Positions 1 through 9,001 of a stretch of 64,000 nt of DNA are shown here, one piece after another. Every line of letters starts with the position of its first letter. The first letter of the stretch is position 1. The translations under genes and the position numbers were made by a program. Source of the stretch: an uncultured Bacteroidales bacterium (lineage in GTDB: Bacteria; Bacteroidota; Bacteroidia; Bacteroidales; Muribaculaceae); assembly GCA_902774055.1 (NCBI GenBank), contig CACYGX010000006.1, forward strand, positions 1-64,000. The letters are read 5' to 3'. The notes under the pieces are model-generated. The model made no database searches. It had not been told where the DNA came from and saw nothing but the letters and a program-made list of their open reading frames with translations.

Positions 1-1
1 C

Positions 2-109
2 AACAAGCATGGTAAGGTGCGTCGCGCTAAGCTGTATTACCTGCGTGGTCTCACCGGTAAGAAGGCTCGCATCAAGGAGCGCCGCATTATCAAGAAGGAG
101 GAGGCATAA
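2..109 (+). CDS. rplS: 50S ribosomal protein L19, C-terminal fragment (5' end outside window)
   Basis: The open frame from base 2 to a TAA at 107-109 encodes 35 residues, including [20 protein letters not shown], the conserved C-terminal segment of bacterial L19. L19 sits at the 30S-50S interface of the ribosome. Only the last third of the usual ~115 residues is present because the window cuts the gene. The lysine/arginine-rich end ([11 protein letters not shown]) is typical. A strong intrinsic terminator follows 30 bases after the stop, so rplS ends its transcription unit here. Confidence 0.95.
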   Translation, partial: NKHGKVRRAKLYYLRGLTGKKARIKERRIIKKEEA

Positions 110-138
110 GCCGCCGATTTCTAATAAAACGTCATCAA

Positions 139-177
139 GGACCGAGGCACATTACCCGTTGCCCCGGTTCTTTTTTT
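139..177 (+). terminator. Intrinsic terminator after rplS
   Basis: Bases 139-149 pair with 160-170 (11 positions, one mismatch and one G-U), with a 10-base loop and a run of T at 171-177. It separates rplS from the glycan operon. Confidence 0.9.
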
Positions 178-232
178 ATGCTATCGTGACCTTCATGCCC
201 GTGTTTGACATGGGCATTTTTCAAGATATTTT

Positions 233-263
233 TTTGCCATATCACGGACTATGATTAATTTTG
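233..263 (+). promoter_or_regulatory. Bacteroidota-type promoter for the glycan operon
   Basis: TTTG at 233-236, a 19-base spacer, and TAATTTTG at 256-263 match the Bacteroidota primary-sigma consensus (TTTG, 19-21 nt, TAnnTTTG). Transcription should start near 270, leaving a leader of about 85 nt before the flippase ATG at 357. Confidence 0.8.
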
Positions 264-356
264 TTGCCGAACATGCCAACCAGTAAATTGATTGTTGCAA
301 ACTGACAGATGGAAATCATGTGAACGGTTTCCATAGTCAAACCAAGGTGTTAGTAA

Positions 357-2006
357 ATGCCAATAGAAGAGAATACCAACCAATCGTCTAGCGGTACACA
401 ATTGGAAAAGCCAGCGATTGACGAGAATCTGCAGCCCATAGAAAAGGCTGAGGAGTCTCCTGAACCCACTGTTAGTGGGCAACGGGTGGCCAAGAATGCC
501 ATTGCCCTATATTTCAGGATGTTTATCTCGATGGCCGTTGGGTTCTACACTTCTCGTGTCGTTCTTAATGTTCTTGGCGTTCAGGATTATGGTATCTATT
601 CGGTGGTGGGTAGCATCATCACGATGATGGGTTTCATCAAGACGTCGATGAGCGGTGCCACCAGTCGTTTTTTGACTTTCGAGTTAGGCCGGAACAATAA
701 GCAGAGGTTGTCCGACACGTTCAGCAGCGCCATGATCATTCACATTGGCATCATGCTGCTTATTTTTGTGCTTGGCGAGACGGTTGGTCTTTGGTTCCTC
801 GAGAACAAATTGGTCATCCCGCCCGAGCGAATGGTAGCCGCCCGATGGGTCTATCAGGCAAACATTATAGGTGCCATGCTCACCATTACCCAGGTGCCCT
901 ATAATGCTGTGATTATCGCGCATGAGAAAATGAGCATATATGCTTATCTCGACATCTTGGCCGTCACGTTGAGGCTGCTGATTCTATACTTGCTTGTTAT
1001 CGGCAGTTTTGATAAGCTCATCCTGTATTCCATTCTATCACTGGCGGTAAGTGCCATCATGATGGGTCTGTACCGATTCTACTGCATCAGGCATTTTTCT
1101 GAGTCTCATTTCCACTTTGTGTGGCGCAAGGATATCCTTAAACCCATGCTCTCTTTCTCGGGGTGGGATCTGTATGGCAACATGAGTGATGTGGCGAGAA
1201 CCCAGGGCGTAATCATGCTTGTAAACATGTTTTTTGGTCTGGTGGCCAATGCGGCGGTTTCCATCGCATTTACGGTACAGGGAATCGTGATGCAGTTCAC
1301 CTCGGGAATCACGACAGCGGTGCGCCCCCAGATTGTGAAGACCTATTCTGTCGATGACCACGTGCGGATGTCTTCACTGGTCTATATGTCGGCCAAGTAT
1401 CTCTATCTCTTGCTCTTGATCGTGTCGGTTCCTGTCTTCATGGAAACCCATTATGTCCTTGAATTGTGGTTGAAGATCGTTCCGCTTTACACGGTTTGGC
1501 TCGTGAGATTGATGATTCTCTTCAACTTCTCGGCATTGATGTCGGTGGTGATGGCTATGGGCATTCATGCTACGGGAAAAATCAAGAGAATAAGCCTGAT
1601 CAATGGCTCCCTGTATTTGAGCGTCATACCCGTCTCCTACATCGTATATCGGTTGCATGGCAGTCTCTATTTCGCGTTTATTTACAATGCTTTAGCCGTA
1701 TTTGTTGGCTGCTTGAACAACGTGTATACGTTAAGCCTATCGGTAAAGTTGATTACTTTGGGCCGTTTTATCAAGAAGGTGTTGTTGCCCATCGCCCCGA
1801 TTACGCTGATTGCCTTTGCGGTAGCATATCTGCCCAGGTTGTACTTCCAGGAGGGATTCCTCCGCTTGCTCATTGTGGGCGTCGTTTCTACGATAGTCAT
1901 TTTTGTGATTACTTATTCGACGGCCGAGACCGAAGTTAAAGAATTAATCAAAAGTAAAGTATTGAGATATGTCAAATTTGGTAAGCATATTGACCCCAAC
2001 ATATAA
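357..2006 (+). CDS. Polysaccharide flippase (Wzx/MATE-like, MOP superfamily)
   Basis: This 549-residue inner-membrane protein has a hydrophilic N-terminal tail of about 45 residues and then 12-14 hydrophobic helices. The segment VLNVLGVQDYGIYSVVGSI near residue 70 is the typical first-helix region of O-antigen/capsule flippases of Bacteroidota. These proteins move lipid-linked oligosaccharides from the cytoplasmic to the periplasmic face. The following glycosyltransferase overlaps it by 38 bases, which indicates translational coupling in one operon. ATG 357 is the first start after the promoter at 233-263. The exact glycan cannot be told from the sequence, and the acidic N-terminal tail is longer than usual. 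Confidence 0.88.
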   Translation: MPIEENTNQSSSGTQLEKPAIDENLQPIEKAEESPEPTVSGQRVAKNAIALYFRMFISMAVGFYTSRVVLNVLGVQDYGIYSVVGSIITMMGFIKTSMSGATSRFLTFELGRNNKQRLSDTFSSAMIIHIGIMLLIFVLGETVGLWFLENKLVIPPERMVAARWVYQANIIGAMLTITQVPYNAVIIAHEKMSIYAYLDILAVTLRLLILYLLVIGSFDKLILYSILSLAVSAIMMGLYRFYCIRHFSESHFHFVWRKDILKPMLSFSGWDLYGNMSDVARTQGVIMLVNMFFGLVANAAVSIAFTVQGIVMQFTSGITTAVRPQIVKTYSVDDHVRMSSLVYMSAKYLYLLLLIVSVPVFMETHYVLELWLKIVPLYTVWLVRLMILFNFSALMSVVMAMGIHATGKIKRISLINGSLYLSVIPVSYIVYRLHGSLYFAFIYNALAVFVGCLNNVYTLSLSVKLITLGRFIKKVLLPIAPITLIAFAVAYLPRLYFQEGFLRLLIVGVVSTIVIFVITYSTAETEVKELIKSKVLRYVKFGKHIDPNI

Positions 2007-2871
2007 TTGCGGCAAGTATATTCCCAGATTGCTGGATTCTGTTTTGCGTCAGACCTATCCCGCCATCGAGATGCATGTGATTGATGATGGCAGTGTGGAC
2101 GACACCAAGGACATCATCGACAGGTATGTCCCCAAATTTGAGCAACGGGGGTACAGGCTCTTGTATCATTACCAGCCCAACCAGGGCCAGTCTGTAGCCA
2201 TCAAGAACCATCTGCACTTGATCACTGGCGAATATTTCGTTTGGCCCGATGCCGATGATTTCTATAAAACCGATGATGCGATCGAGGCGCTTGTCAAGTC
2301 GCTCGATGGCACTGATGATTCGGTGGGCATGTCAAGGTGCATGGTGGAGTATCTCAATGAGGAAGATTTGTCGGTCAATCGTGCCCTGGACACGAGCCGT
2401 GAATACCCAGACCAGTTGTTTGAAGATTGCCTGTATGGGATTAATGACTACTGGTATAATCCGGGCGACTATATGATGAAGACCAAGGCCCTCAAGGCGA
2501 CAATTCCCGACCTGGACATCTATACCGAGCGTAATGCCGGCCAGAACTGGCAACTCATGTTGCCCGTGTTGTATTCCTACCGTTGCTTGACAATCAACAG
2601 GATCATGTATTGTGTTCTCATACGGCGCGCTTCTCACAGCCGCGGACAATATTCCGAGCGTAAGAAGTACAAGAAACTCATCAACAGCTATCGTAACACG
2701 ATACTCTCGACCCTCGAGCGGATGCAGGCAATGCCCGACGATGTGCGTCGCGACTACATCAAGAAGATTAATAGGTTGTATGATAAAAAGGTCCTGAAAA
2801 ATGACCTGATTTTCATCACCAATCCCATCAGACCTACTATCAAACGTTTTATCGCATTCTTCAAGAAATGA
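1969..2871 (+). CDS. Glycosyltransferase family 2
   Basis: A 300-residue GT-A fold enzyme. The N-terminus SILTPTYNCGKYIPRLLDSV is the classic GT2 nucleotide-binding start, VIDDGSVDDT lies at about 37-46, and the metal-binding DAD motif is in VWPDADDFY (residues 94-96). It should transfer a sugar from a nucleotide donor to a growing glycan in the cytoplasm. It overlaps the flippase by 38 bases, and its last four bases (ATGA) contain the start of the next gene, so all three are likely co-translated. Donor and acceptor are unknown. Confidence 0.9.
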   Translation: MSNLVSILTPTYNCGKYIPRLLDSVLRQTYPAIEMHVIDDGSVDDTKDIIDRYVPKFEQRGYRLLYHYQPNQGQSVAIKNHLHLITGEYFVWPDADDFYKTDDAIEALVKSLDGTDDSVGMSRCMVEYLNEEDLSVNRALDTSREYPDQLFEDCLYGINDYWYNPGDYMMKTKALKATIPDLDIYTERNAGQNWQLMLPVLYSYRCLTINRIMYCVLIRRASHSRGQYSERKKYKKLINSYRNTILSTLERMQAMPDDVRRDYIKKINRLYDKKVLKNDLIFITNPIRPTIKRFIAFFKK

Positions 2872-3989
2872 TTGATATCCAGAATAAATCGGATTGTTGT
2901 GGCTGTGGGGGGTGTGTGCAGCGTTGTCCACATGGTTGCATCACAATGAAAGAGGATGAAAACGGTTTCCTTTATCCTCATGTCAATAAGGATGCCTGCA
3001 TCGATTGCCACTTGTGTGAGCACGTGTGTCCCGTCTTGAACGAGGGTGAGAAACGGGAAACCCAAGCATGCTTTGCCGCTACCCATCCCGATGACGCCAT
3101 AAGGACAGCAAGTTCATCCGGCGGCATTTTCTCAGTGTTTGCTCATAGGGTGATTGGCGACGGCGGAGTCGTGTTTGGAGCTCGTTTTGACGAGAAATGG
3201 GCTGTTATCCACGATGTTGCCGATACCATTGACAAGGTCAATGCCTTCCGTGGCAGTAAATACGTGCAGTCGGTCATGGGGGATAGTTTTGAGAAGGCTG
3301 AATCGTTCTTGAAACAAGGACGTGAGGTGTTGTTCACTGGAACACCATGTCAAATTGCAGGTTTAAAACGGTTTTTAAACAAGGACTACCCAAATCTGAT
3401 TACCGTCGAGATTGCCTGTCATGGAGTACCCAGTCCTGGTGTGTGGCGAGATTACCTGGGCATGAAGGGTAAAGGTGGTGTGGTTAACCAGGTTAATTTC
3501 CGCGATAAGTCAACGGGTTGGCGTAATTATTCGGTGGTGATTGGCAATCGTGCAAAGCCTCACGATGACGATGACTATATGGCTTGTTTCTTAGCCAATT
3601 ATACCATGAGACCCTCGTGTTTTACCTGCCCATTTAAGACGGGGAAGAGTGGAGCCGACATCTTGATTGCCGACCTGTGGGGCGCAGAGAAAATACAAGG
3701 TATTGAAGTTAACGATAATAAGGGCATCAGTGCCGTCCTCGTTTATAGCGATCGTGGACGCTCTTTCTTGGAAAAATGTGAGATGAACATGACTGAGGTC
3801 GATGTGAACTCGGTATTGAAGCACAATCGCAGCATCGTTGAGAGTGCCGTGAAACCGGCTGATTATGGTGTGTTTTGGAAGAAATATTGCAAACGTCCCA
3901 TGTGGACCTTGAGACGCTATGGCACACTCACGATGCCAAAACTCATCGTCCGAGCCAAACGGACAGTTGCCAGATTGATTAGGCGATGA
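2868..3989 (+). CDS. Coenzyme F420 hydrogenase/dehydrogenase beta-subunit-like Fe-S protein
   Basis: A 373-residue protein beginning with a two-cluster ferredoxin module: C10/C11, C13, C16, C20 and then C44, C47, C50, C54. After it comes an FrhB-type N- and C-terminal region, for example the segment RTASSSGGIFS at about 84-94 and the cysteine-bearing RPSCFTCPFK further on. Bacteroidota lack coenzyme F420 metabolism, and relatives of this family recur in capsule and exopolysaccharide loci, where a flavin/Fe-S redox role on sugars or pyruvyl groups is suspected but unproven. The start overlaps the upstream GT2 stop as ATGA. No pyruvyl transferase gene is adjacent here. Confidence 0.82.
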   Translation: MIDIQNKSDCCGCGGCVQRCPHGCITMKEDENGFLYPHVNKDACIDCHLCEHVCPVLNEGEKRETQACFAATHPDDAIRTASSSGGIFSVFAHRVIGDGGVVFGARFDEKWAVIHDVADTIDKVNAFRGSKYVQSVMGDSFEKAESFLKQGREVLFTGTPCQIAGLKRFLNKDYPNLITVEIACHGVPSPGVWRDYLGMKGKGGVVNQVNFRDKSTGWRNYSVVIGNRAKPHDDDDYMACFLANYTMRPSCFTCPFKTGKSGADILIADLWGAEKIQGIEVNDNKGISAVLVYSDRGRSFLEKCEMNMTEVDVNSVLKHNRSIVESAVKPADYGVFWKKYCKRPMWTLRRYGTLTMPKLIVRAKRTVARLIRR

Positions 3990-4017
3990 TCTGAAGGATA
4001 AAAAAGTGGCAGAATAG

Positions 4018-4047
4018 TTGTTCATTAATAAATAATGTGTAACTTTG
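4018..4047 (+). promoter_or_regulatory. Promoter for the acidic repeat protein
   Basis: TTG at 4018-4020, a 19-base spacer, and TAACTTTG at 4040-4047. It gives the repeat-protein gene at 4115 its own transcript, separate from the glycan operon. Confidence 0.75.
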
Positions 4048-4114
4048 GGGCAGAGAAAGCCGAAACGCTTGAAAGGGAGTAGGCATCATTACCAAATACA
4101 GGATTAAGATTATT

Positions 4115-4741
4115 ATGGATGAGGAAATGAAAAATGCCGAACAGGCTGCTAACGAAGTGAAGAACGAGGCTGGTAGTATCTTTGACCAGATCAAGGACAT
4201 GATCGGTGATGCCGCTAATGACAGCGCTGGCATGTTTGACAAGCTGAAAGGTATTTTTGAGGGCAAGGAAGGTGAGCCTGGCTTCTTTGATAAGGCCAAG
4301 GAGATGCTGGATGGCAAGGACGGTGAGGCCGGCGTGCTCGACCAGCTCAAGGAGATGCTTGACAAGGGTACCACAGCTGCTGGCGAGATGAGCCAAGACT
4401 TCCTGGAGAAAGCCAAGGAAATGTTTGATGCCAAGGAAGGCGAGCCCAGTCTGTTGGACAAGGCCAAAGAGATGTTTGGCGAGGGAGCGACTGCCGCTGG
4501 CGAAATGATGGATAAGGCAAAGGACTTTGTGGAGCAAGGCACTGCCGCTGCTACCGAGATGGCTCAGGACCTCAGCCAGAAGGCCAAGGAAGCCTTTGAA
4601 CCCAAAGAAGGCGAGGAGAATGTCCTTGATAAGGCAAAAAGCGCTCTCGACGATGCTGGAAAGGCTGCCGAGGATGTGATGGGCAAGGTGGAAGATTTTA
4701 TTAAGAAAACCTTTGGCCCCAACGACGAAGGCCAAGCCTGA
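4115..4741 (+). CDS. Acidic amphipathic repeat protein (LEA-like), function unknown
   Basis: This 208-residue protein has no signal peptide or membrane segment. It is built from repeated units of the form LDKAKEMFxxKEGEPxLLDKAKEM, interleaved with GTTAAGEM / GATAAGEM blocks, from about residue 40 to 185. It is nearly all Ala, Glu, Lys, Asp, Met and Gly, has no cysteine, and has one proline per KEGEP linker. Such composition predicts long amphipathic helices like those of LEA or YtxH-type stress proteins; this is inference from composition, not family recognition. The gene has its own promoter and ends at a hairpin shared with the convergent agu operon. The repeats also create long meaningless frames on the opposite strand. 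Confidence 0.8.
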   Translation: MDEEMKNAEQAANEVKNEAGSIFDQIKDMIGDAANDSAGMFDKLKGIFEGKEGEPGFFDKAKEMLDGKDGEAGVLDQLKEMLDKGTTAAGEMSQDFLEKAKEMFDAKEGEPSLLDKAKEMFGEGATAAGEMMDKAKDFVEQGTAAATEMAQDLSQKAKEAFEPKEGEENVLDKAKSALDDAGKAAEDVMGKVEDFIKKTFGPNDEGQA

Positions 4742-4769
4742 CACCGCTTGTCATACTATAAAATAATTG

Positions 4770-4805
4770 CGCGGATTAGACTGAATCACATTAGTCTAAT
4801 CCGCG
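4770..4805. terminator. Hairpin between convergent genes (bidirectional terminator)
   Basis: A perfect 13-bp inverted repeat (4770-4782 with 4793-4805, 10-base loop) lies between the repeat-protein gene (+) and aguB (-). T-runs are short on both sides, so efficiency is uncertain. Confidence 0.65.
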
Positions 4806-4826
4806 TAAATCGTTGTTAGTTGTTGT

Positions 4827-5702
4827 TCAATCGAGGAAGCGCTTGTCGAGATCGCCGTAGCACTCGATGCGGCGGTCGCGTAGGAAAGGCCACCAACGCC
4901 TTACTTGCTCGCTACGTTCCATGTCGATGTCGATGACCTTGAGGTCCTCGCTGTCGTTGGGTGCGCGGTAGATGAGTTCGCCCTGGGGACCTGCAACAAA
5001 ACTGCTGCCCCAGAACTGGATGCCGTTGGTCTGGCCCGATGGGTCGGGTTCGAGTCCTACGCGGTTGACCGTGATTACGGGCAGGCCGTTGGCCACGGCA
5101 TGGCCGCGCTGCACGGTGGTCCAAGCCTCGCGTTGGCGTTCCTGCTCGTCGGGCGTGTCACTGCTCTCATAGCCGATGGCAGTGGGGTAGATGAGCATCT
5201 CGGCTCCACGCATTGCCATGAGGCGGGCTCCTTCGGGGTACCACTGGTCCCAGCACACCATCACACCCAGTTTGCCCAATGACGTCTGAATGGGGTTGAA
5301 ACCCAAGTCGCCTGGCGTGAAATAGAATTTCTCATAATAGGCGGGATCATCAGGGATGTGCATCTTGCGGTAGGTGCCGGCGACGCTTCCGTCGGTGTCA
5401 AACACCACGGCGGTGTTGTGGTACAGCCCTGTTGACCGTTTCTCGAACAACGATGTGACGAGCACGATGCCGCATTCCTTGGCGACAGCGGCATATTCGG
5501 CCGTCTCCTTGCCGGGAATCTCGACGGCGAGGTCAAAGTTGTCCACGCTCTCTACCTGGCAAAAGTATAGTGAATCGTGCAACTCGGGCAGGACAACGAG
5601 CTGTGCGCCCTGGGCTGCAAGGTCTTTTATCTTCTTGATGAGCGACTGGCGGTTGCCCGCGATGTCGCTTGTGTTGCGTTGCTGAATGATACCGATTTTC
5701 AT
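4827..5702 (-). CDS. aguB: N-carbamoylputrescine amidase
   Basis: A 291-residue nitrilase-superfamily hydrolase with the Glu-Lys-Cys triad visible: E40 in VVLPELH, K113 in TYRKMHIPDDP, and C150 in VMVCWDQWYPEGAR. The sequence around K113 and C150 is characteristic of N-carbamoylputrescine amidases, which release ammonia and CO2 to give putrescine. The gene starts 12 bases after aguA, so the two form an operon converting agmatine to putrescine in the cytoplasm. Length equals the family norm. Confidence 0.95.
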   Translation of the reverse strand: MKIGIIQQRNTSDIAGNRQSLIKKIKDLAAQGAQLVVLPELHDSLYFCQVESVDNFDLAVEIPGKETAEYAAVAKECGIVLVTSLFEKRSTGLYHNTAVVFDTDGSVAGTYRKMHIPDDPAYYEKFYFTPGDLGFNPIQTSLGKLGVMVCWDQWYPEGARLMAMRGAEMLIYPTAIGYESSDTPDEQERQREAWTTVQRGHAVANGLPVITVNRVGLEPDPSGQTNGIQFWGSSFVAGPQGELIYRAPNDSEDLKVIDIDMERSEQVRRWWPFLRDRRIECYGDLDKRFLD

Positions 5703-5714
5703 GAGATGATGTGG

Positions 5715-6770
5715 TTAGAGTTTGTTGTGATTAGTGAGTGAACCTTTGGGTAGCTGCATCGTTGCGCAATGCAGGGAGCCATGCTGGCAGATGAGGACAC
5801 GGCAGTCGATGGCAACGACCTTGCGTCCCGGGAACGCTTCGCCGATGAGTTGGCAGGCTTTGACATCCTTCTCGGGTTGACCGTAAACCGGTACCAGTAC
5901 TTGATGGTTCATGATCAGGAAGTTGGCATAGGTTGCAGGCAGACGGGATATTTCGTCATAGATGGCATCGGGCAGTGGCAGCTTGATGAGGTGGTAGTGG
6001 TTGCCGTCGGCATCGGTGAGTTGCTTGAGCTCCTGTTCCATCTTCATCAAGGGCTCGAAATGCTCGTCATCGGGGTCATCGCAGCCGTTATAGAGGATAA
6101 TGCCGCCAGGGGCAAACCTCGCCAGCGTGTCGATGTGGCCATCGGTGTCGTCGCCCGAGAGCATGCCGTGATCCAGCCAGATCATCTTCACGCAACCCAG
6201 CCGGTCGAGTAGCGTTTGTTCCAGGTGCTCGCGCGGGAGGGCGTCGTTGCGGTTGGGCGCCGTCAGGCAACATGTCGTGGTCATCACCGTGCCCGTGCCG
6301 TCGGTCTCGATGGAACCGCCCTCAAGCACCAGGTCGCGGTAGTTGAGCAAGGGCATGTTGAAAAAGCCTTTCTCGTCCAGTCGTGCCGTGACCAGGTTGT
6401 CGCAGTCGGCGGCAAATTTCATGCCCCACGCGTTGAACGTGAAGTCAGTGAGCTTCATCTGTCCGTCATGGAACACCGTGATGGGGCCGTAGTCGCGCAC
6501 CCATGTGTCGTTGGTGGGCAGTTCTACGATGTCGATGCGTTGCCAGTCCACGTCAGGCCCCAGGGCGTCGCGCACTTCATCGGCGTCGGGGGCGACAATG
6601 AGCACTCGCTCATCGTCATCGAGGATGGCTCTGACGATTTCAATGTAACAAGCCGTCACCTCGTTGAGCATGTAAGCCCAGTCGGTGCCGGCGTGAGGCC
6701 AAGCGATGAGAATGCCGTCTTGACAATCCCATTCGGCAGCAAAGCTGCGATTGCGTTTGGATGGGAACAT
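5715..6770 (-). CDS. aguA: Agmatine deiminase (peptidyl-arginine deiminase family)
   Basis: 351 residues, the usual family length. It converts agmatine to N-carbamoylputrescine and ammonia. Recognisable segments are AWPHAGTDWAYM near 23-34, NDTWVRDYGP, the GGSIETDGTGT region, LSGDDTDGHIDTLARF, and the catalytic cysteine C335 in HGSLHCATMQLPKG near the C-terminus. It is the first gene of the aguA-aguB operon. No biosynthetic arginine decarboxylase gene is in the window, so the agmatine source is not visible here. Confidence 0.95.
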   Translation of the reverse strand: MFPSKRNRSFAAEWDCQDGILIAWPHAGTDWAYMLNEVTACYIEIVRAILDDDERVLIVAPDADEVRDALGPDVDWQRIDIVELPTNDTWVRDYGPITVFHDGQMKLTDFTFNAWGMKFAADCDNLVTARLDEKGFFNMPLLNYRDLVLEGGSIETDGTGTVMTTTCCLTAPNRNDALPREHLEQTLLDRLGCVKMIWLDHGMLSGDDTDGHIDTLARFAPGGIILYNGCDDPDDEHFEPLMKMEQELKQLTDADGNHYHLIKLPLPDAIYDEISRLPATYANFLIMNHQVLVPVYGQPEKDVKACQLIGEAFPGRKVVAIDCRVLICQHGSLHCATMQLPKGSLTNHNKL

Positions 6771-6830
6771 TTATTGCAGGTTCTGTCGATCTATTGAAGA
6801 TATTTATAGGTTATTAACGGAAATGGTAGT

Positions 6831-7070
6831 TTAAATATTGTTGCCGAACTCTTGATAATTATCCCAATAGGAATCCTGAGATTCGACAATCTCGTTGATG
6901 AAGTCGCGATATCCATCCTTGACGCTATATCCATTATCCTCACACCAAGTGATGTAATCGTTGTCAAACCCTTCATCTTCGCGTCTCATGCGCTCAAATT
7001 CCTCATCCAGCTCGGGCGTGTTACTGAAACGGTCCAATAGTTCACGCAATACATCAGAAATATCGTTCAT
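6831..7070 (-). CDS. Small acidic hypothetical protein
   Basis: 79 residues, strongly acidic, with no signal peptide or membrane helix, for example ELLDRFSNTPELDEEFERM and SQDSYWDNYQEFGNNI. I do not recognise a family. It lies 60 bases upstream of aguA on the same strand and could be co-transcribed. It is AT-richer than aguA. Support for being real is the sensible composition and the sole long frame in the gap. A hairpin with AACAGG/CCTGTT arms (7089-7094, 7112-7117) lies just upstream of the start. Confidence 0.6.
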   Translation of the reverse strand: MNDISDVLRELLDRFSNTPELDEEFERMRREDEGFDNDYITWCEDNGYSVKDGYRDFINEIVESQDSYWDNYQEFGNNI

Positions 7071-7328
7071 ATTGTTCTTCCTTTATTTAACAGGAACCGT
7101 TATATAGACGGCCTGTTGGGTTGATAATATGTTCTATGGTTATTTTGATGTCCAAATTTAATACTATTTCCTGAGATTGAATTGAAAGTTTAGTTAATAA
7201 ATTCAAATATTATCGATAATGGTGATAACTTCTAGGATTTTTACTTGTTATTAATAATCGCGCCGCAAACTGTTGCCCAGAACCATCCTAGGGGGGCTGA
7301 GAAAAAGTGAATAAAATGTTGGCATTTT
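7071..7328. other. Intergenic region between divergent genes
   Basis: AT-rich DNA without a convincing coding frame. It holds the imperfect hairpin at 7089-7117 near the small acidic gene, and an A/T-rich stretch at about 7140-7255. Nothing else could be supported. Confidence 0.5.
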
Positions 7329-7362
7329 TTTGCATGCATTAACTTAACTTGTAGTAATTTTG
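7329..7362 (+). promoter_or_regulatory. Promoter for the DUF4836 lipoprotein gene
   Basis: TTTG at 7329-7332, a 22-base spacer (slightly long), and TAATTTTG at 7355-7362. The leader of about 80 nt includes a possible hairpin around 7370-7396. Confidence 0.7.
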
Positions 7363-7448
7363 TGCCATGGGTAGTGGCTGGTTTGGCCATCACCGGTTTT
7401 AACTAATAAAAAGACATAACGCTTAACTCTTTCCACGGTCTCCTAACG

Positions 7449-8984
7449 ATGATGAAGAGATGGTTGAAAAAATTGTCAATGGCGTTGTTCCTGCTCGTGT
7501 TAACGGGCTGTGCCAGTGACAATCTAGAGAAAATGATACCCGCCGATGCTACTGGCGTGGTATGTTTTGATGTGCCCGAAATCCTCAAGAACTCGGGCCT
7601 GGTCGATGACGATAAGATTGTGCTGCCCCAGTCGTTACAGCAGGTCATTGACAATAATGACACGTCGCCCCTGTGCATACTGCTGAGCGACCTGCCACAG
7701 TTGGGCATCAATACCGATAGCAAGGCCTACATGTTCTTCACGGTCAAGACCTTTGGCCGCGTGTTGCTGGTGGGCCTGGATGACGCTGCCAAGGCGCGCA
7801 AAACGCTGGAAATGCGTGTCGGTGGAGACTTTGCCAAGGTAGAAGACTTGGATTGCATGTATGTGGGCGACAACCTGTATGCCACCGATGGCAAGGTGCT
7901 GCTCGTGGGCACCGTCAACAAGGCCATGGAAATCTCACGTGCCGCCAAGGCTGCCAAAGGCATCCTGAGCCACACGGCAACCAGCATCGCCGAGAAGAAG
8001 CAGGTCAAAGAGGTGCTGCACAACCATGGCACTGAGATCAACGCATGGATGCAGGGCAAGGGCCTGAAGACCATCTTGAACAAGAGTGACGTCTATCGTG
8101 AAATATCCCAGAAGATGCCGCTCATCGGCATTTTCACCGAGAGTGACATCGATGCCGTCACTTGCAACGTTGACCTCGAGAAGGATGGCGTGGAAATGGC
8201 TACCCGCATTCTGGCTGCCGAGAACAGCGAGTATGCCCAGTTGCTCAATTCCACCCTGGCCAAGCCAGGCAATGACGTGCTCAAGGCCATTCCTAACTCG
8301 ATGGACTACATCTACACCATGTGTGTCAAGGGCGATCAATTTGTCAAACTCAAGCAGATTCAGCAGTTACTCACGATGTTTGGCAAGTTGCCTTATATTG
8401 GGCGCATTGACCTTGCCGGCATTCTGGCTACTATCGACGGACCGTTCACCATTGGCCTCGCGCGCGATCCACACCTGGAGGGCGAGTGGAACATGGTGCT
8501 GGCAACGCGCTCTACCGACCCCGATGGCGTCGTCAACAAGATCAGCACGTTTGCCAACGCGATGGGCCAGGCACCAGAAATCTATGAGGGAGAGTATATC
8601 TATCAGTATGACAACAAGATGATACGCATCGGCGTCATTGACGGCATCCTGTACATGAAGATGCTCGACTATGAGCAGACCGAGGGATATGCCTACGAGA
8701 TGCAGCCCGTGAGGGACTTCTTCGGCAATGCGTTGCTGGGACTGTTTGCCCAGACCCATATCGACGAAACCAATGGCTATTTTGATTTTGGCCTTCAGGA
8801 CATCTTTAACGGCAAGGGACATTTCTATACCAGCGATGCTAAGGCCAATGCTACCCTTGAGTTGCTGCGCTCGCTGTGCACTATCAAGACGCGTGACGCC
8901 TTTGGCAACGAGGACGGTGACGATGACGGCGGCATCTCGTCGTTTGTGTCGGGCGCCATCGACAAGTTGCAACCCATGGAATGA
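7449..8984 (+). CDS. DUF4836-like lipoprotein
   Basis: 511 residues with a lipoprotein signal (two lysine-rich clusters, a hydrophobic core and the lipobox LTGC, C21). The start of the mature protein, KMIPADATGVVCFDVPEIL, resembles the DUF4836 family of Bacteroidota envelope lipoproteins, of unknown function. The body is alternating strand/helix with no catalytic motif I can name. ATG 7449 is preferred; one further Met follows directly. A 21-bp-arm hairpin terminates the gene just after its stop. Family assignment is from recognition of the N-terminal pattern and length. Confidence 0.75.
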   Translation: MMKRWLKKLSMALFLLVLTGCASDNLEKMIPADATGVVCFDVPEILKNSGLVDDDKIVLPQSLQQVIDNNDTSPLCILLSDLPQLGINTDSKAYMFFTVKTFGRVLLVGLDDAAKARKTLEMRVGGDFAKVEDLDCMYVGDNLYATDGKVLLVGTVNKAMEISRAAKAAKGILSHTATSIAEKKQVKEVLHNHGTEINAWMQGKGLKTILNKSDVYREISQKMPLIGIFTESDIDAVTCNVDLEKDGVEMATRILAAENSEYAQLLNSTLAKPGNDVLKAIPNSMDYIYTMCVKGDQFVKLKQIQQLLTMFGKLPYIGRIDLAGILATIDGPFTIGLARDPHLEGEWNMVLATRSTDPDGVVNKISTFANAMGQAPEIYEGEYIYQYDNKMIRIGVIDGILYMKMLDYEQTEGYAYEMQPVRDFFGNALLGLFAQTHIDETNGYFDFGLQDIFNGKGHFYTSDAKANATLELLRSLCTIKTRDAFGNEDGDDDGGISSFVSGAIDKLQPME

Positions 8985-9001
8985 CCCCGTCAAAATGCAG
9001 C

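Noticed and set aside
4025..4744. Two long minus-strand frames opposite the repeat protein
   Set aside because: Their repetitiveness (LGLV, SLALS) follows directly from the plus-strand repeats, and the plus frame has a promoter and terminator.
7071..7448. Riboswitch before the DUF4836 gene
   Set aside because: The leader is short (about 80 nt) and no known class could be matched.
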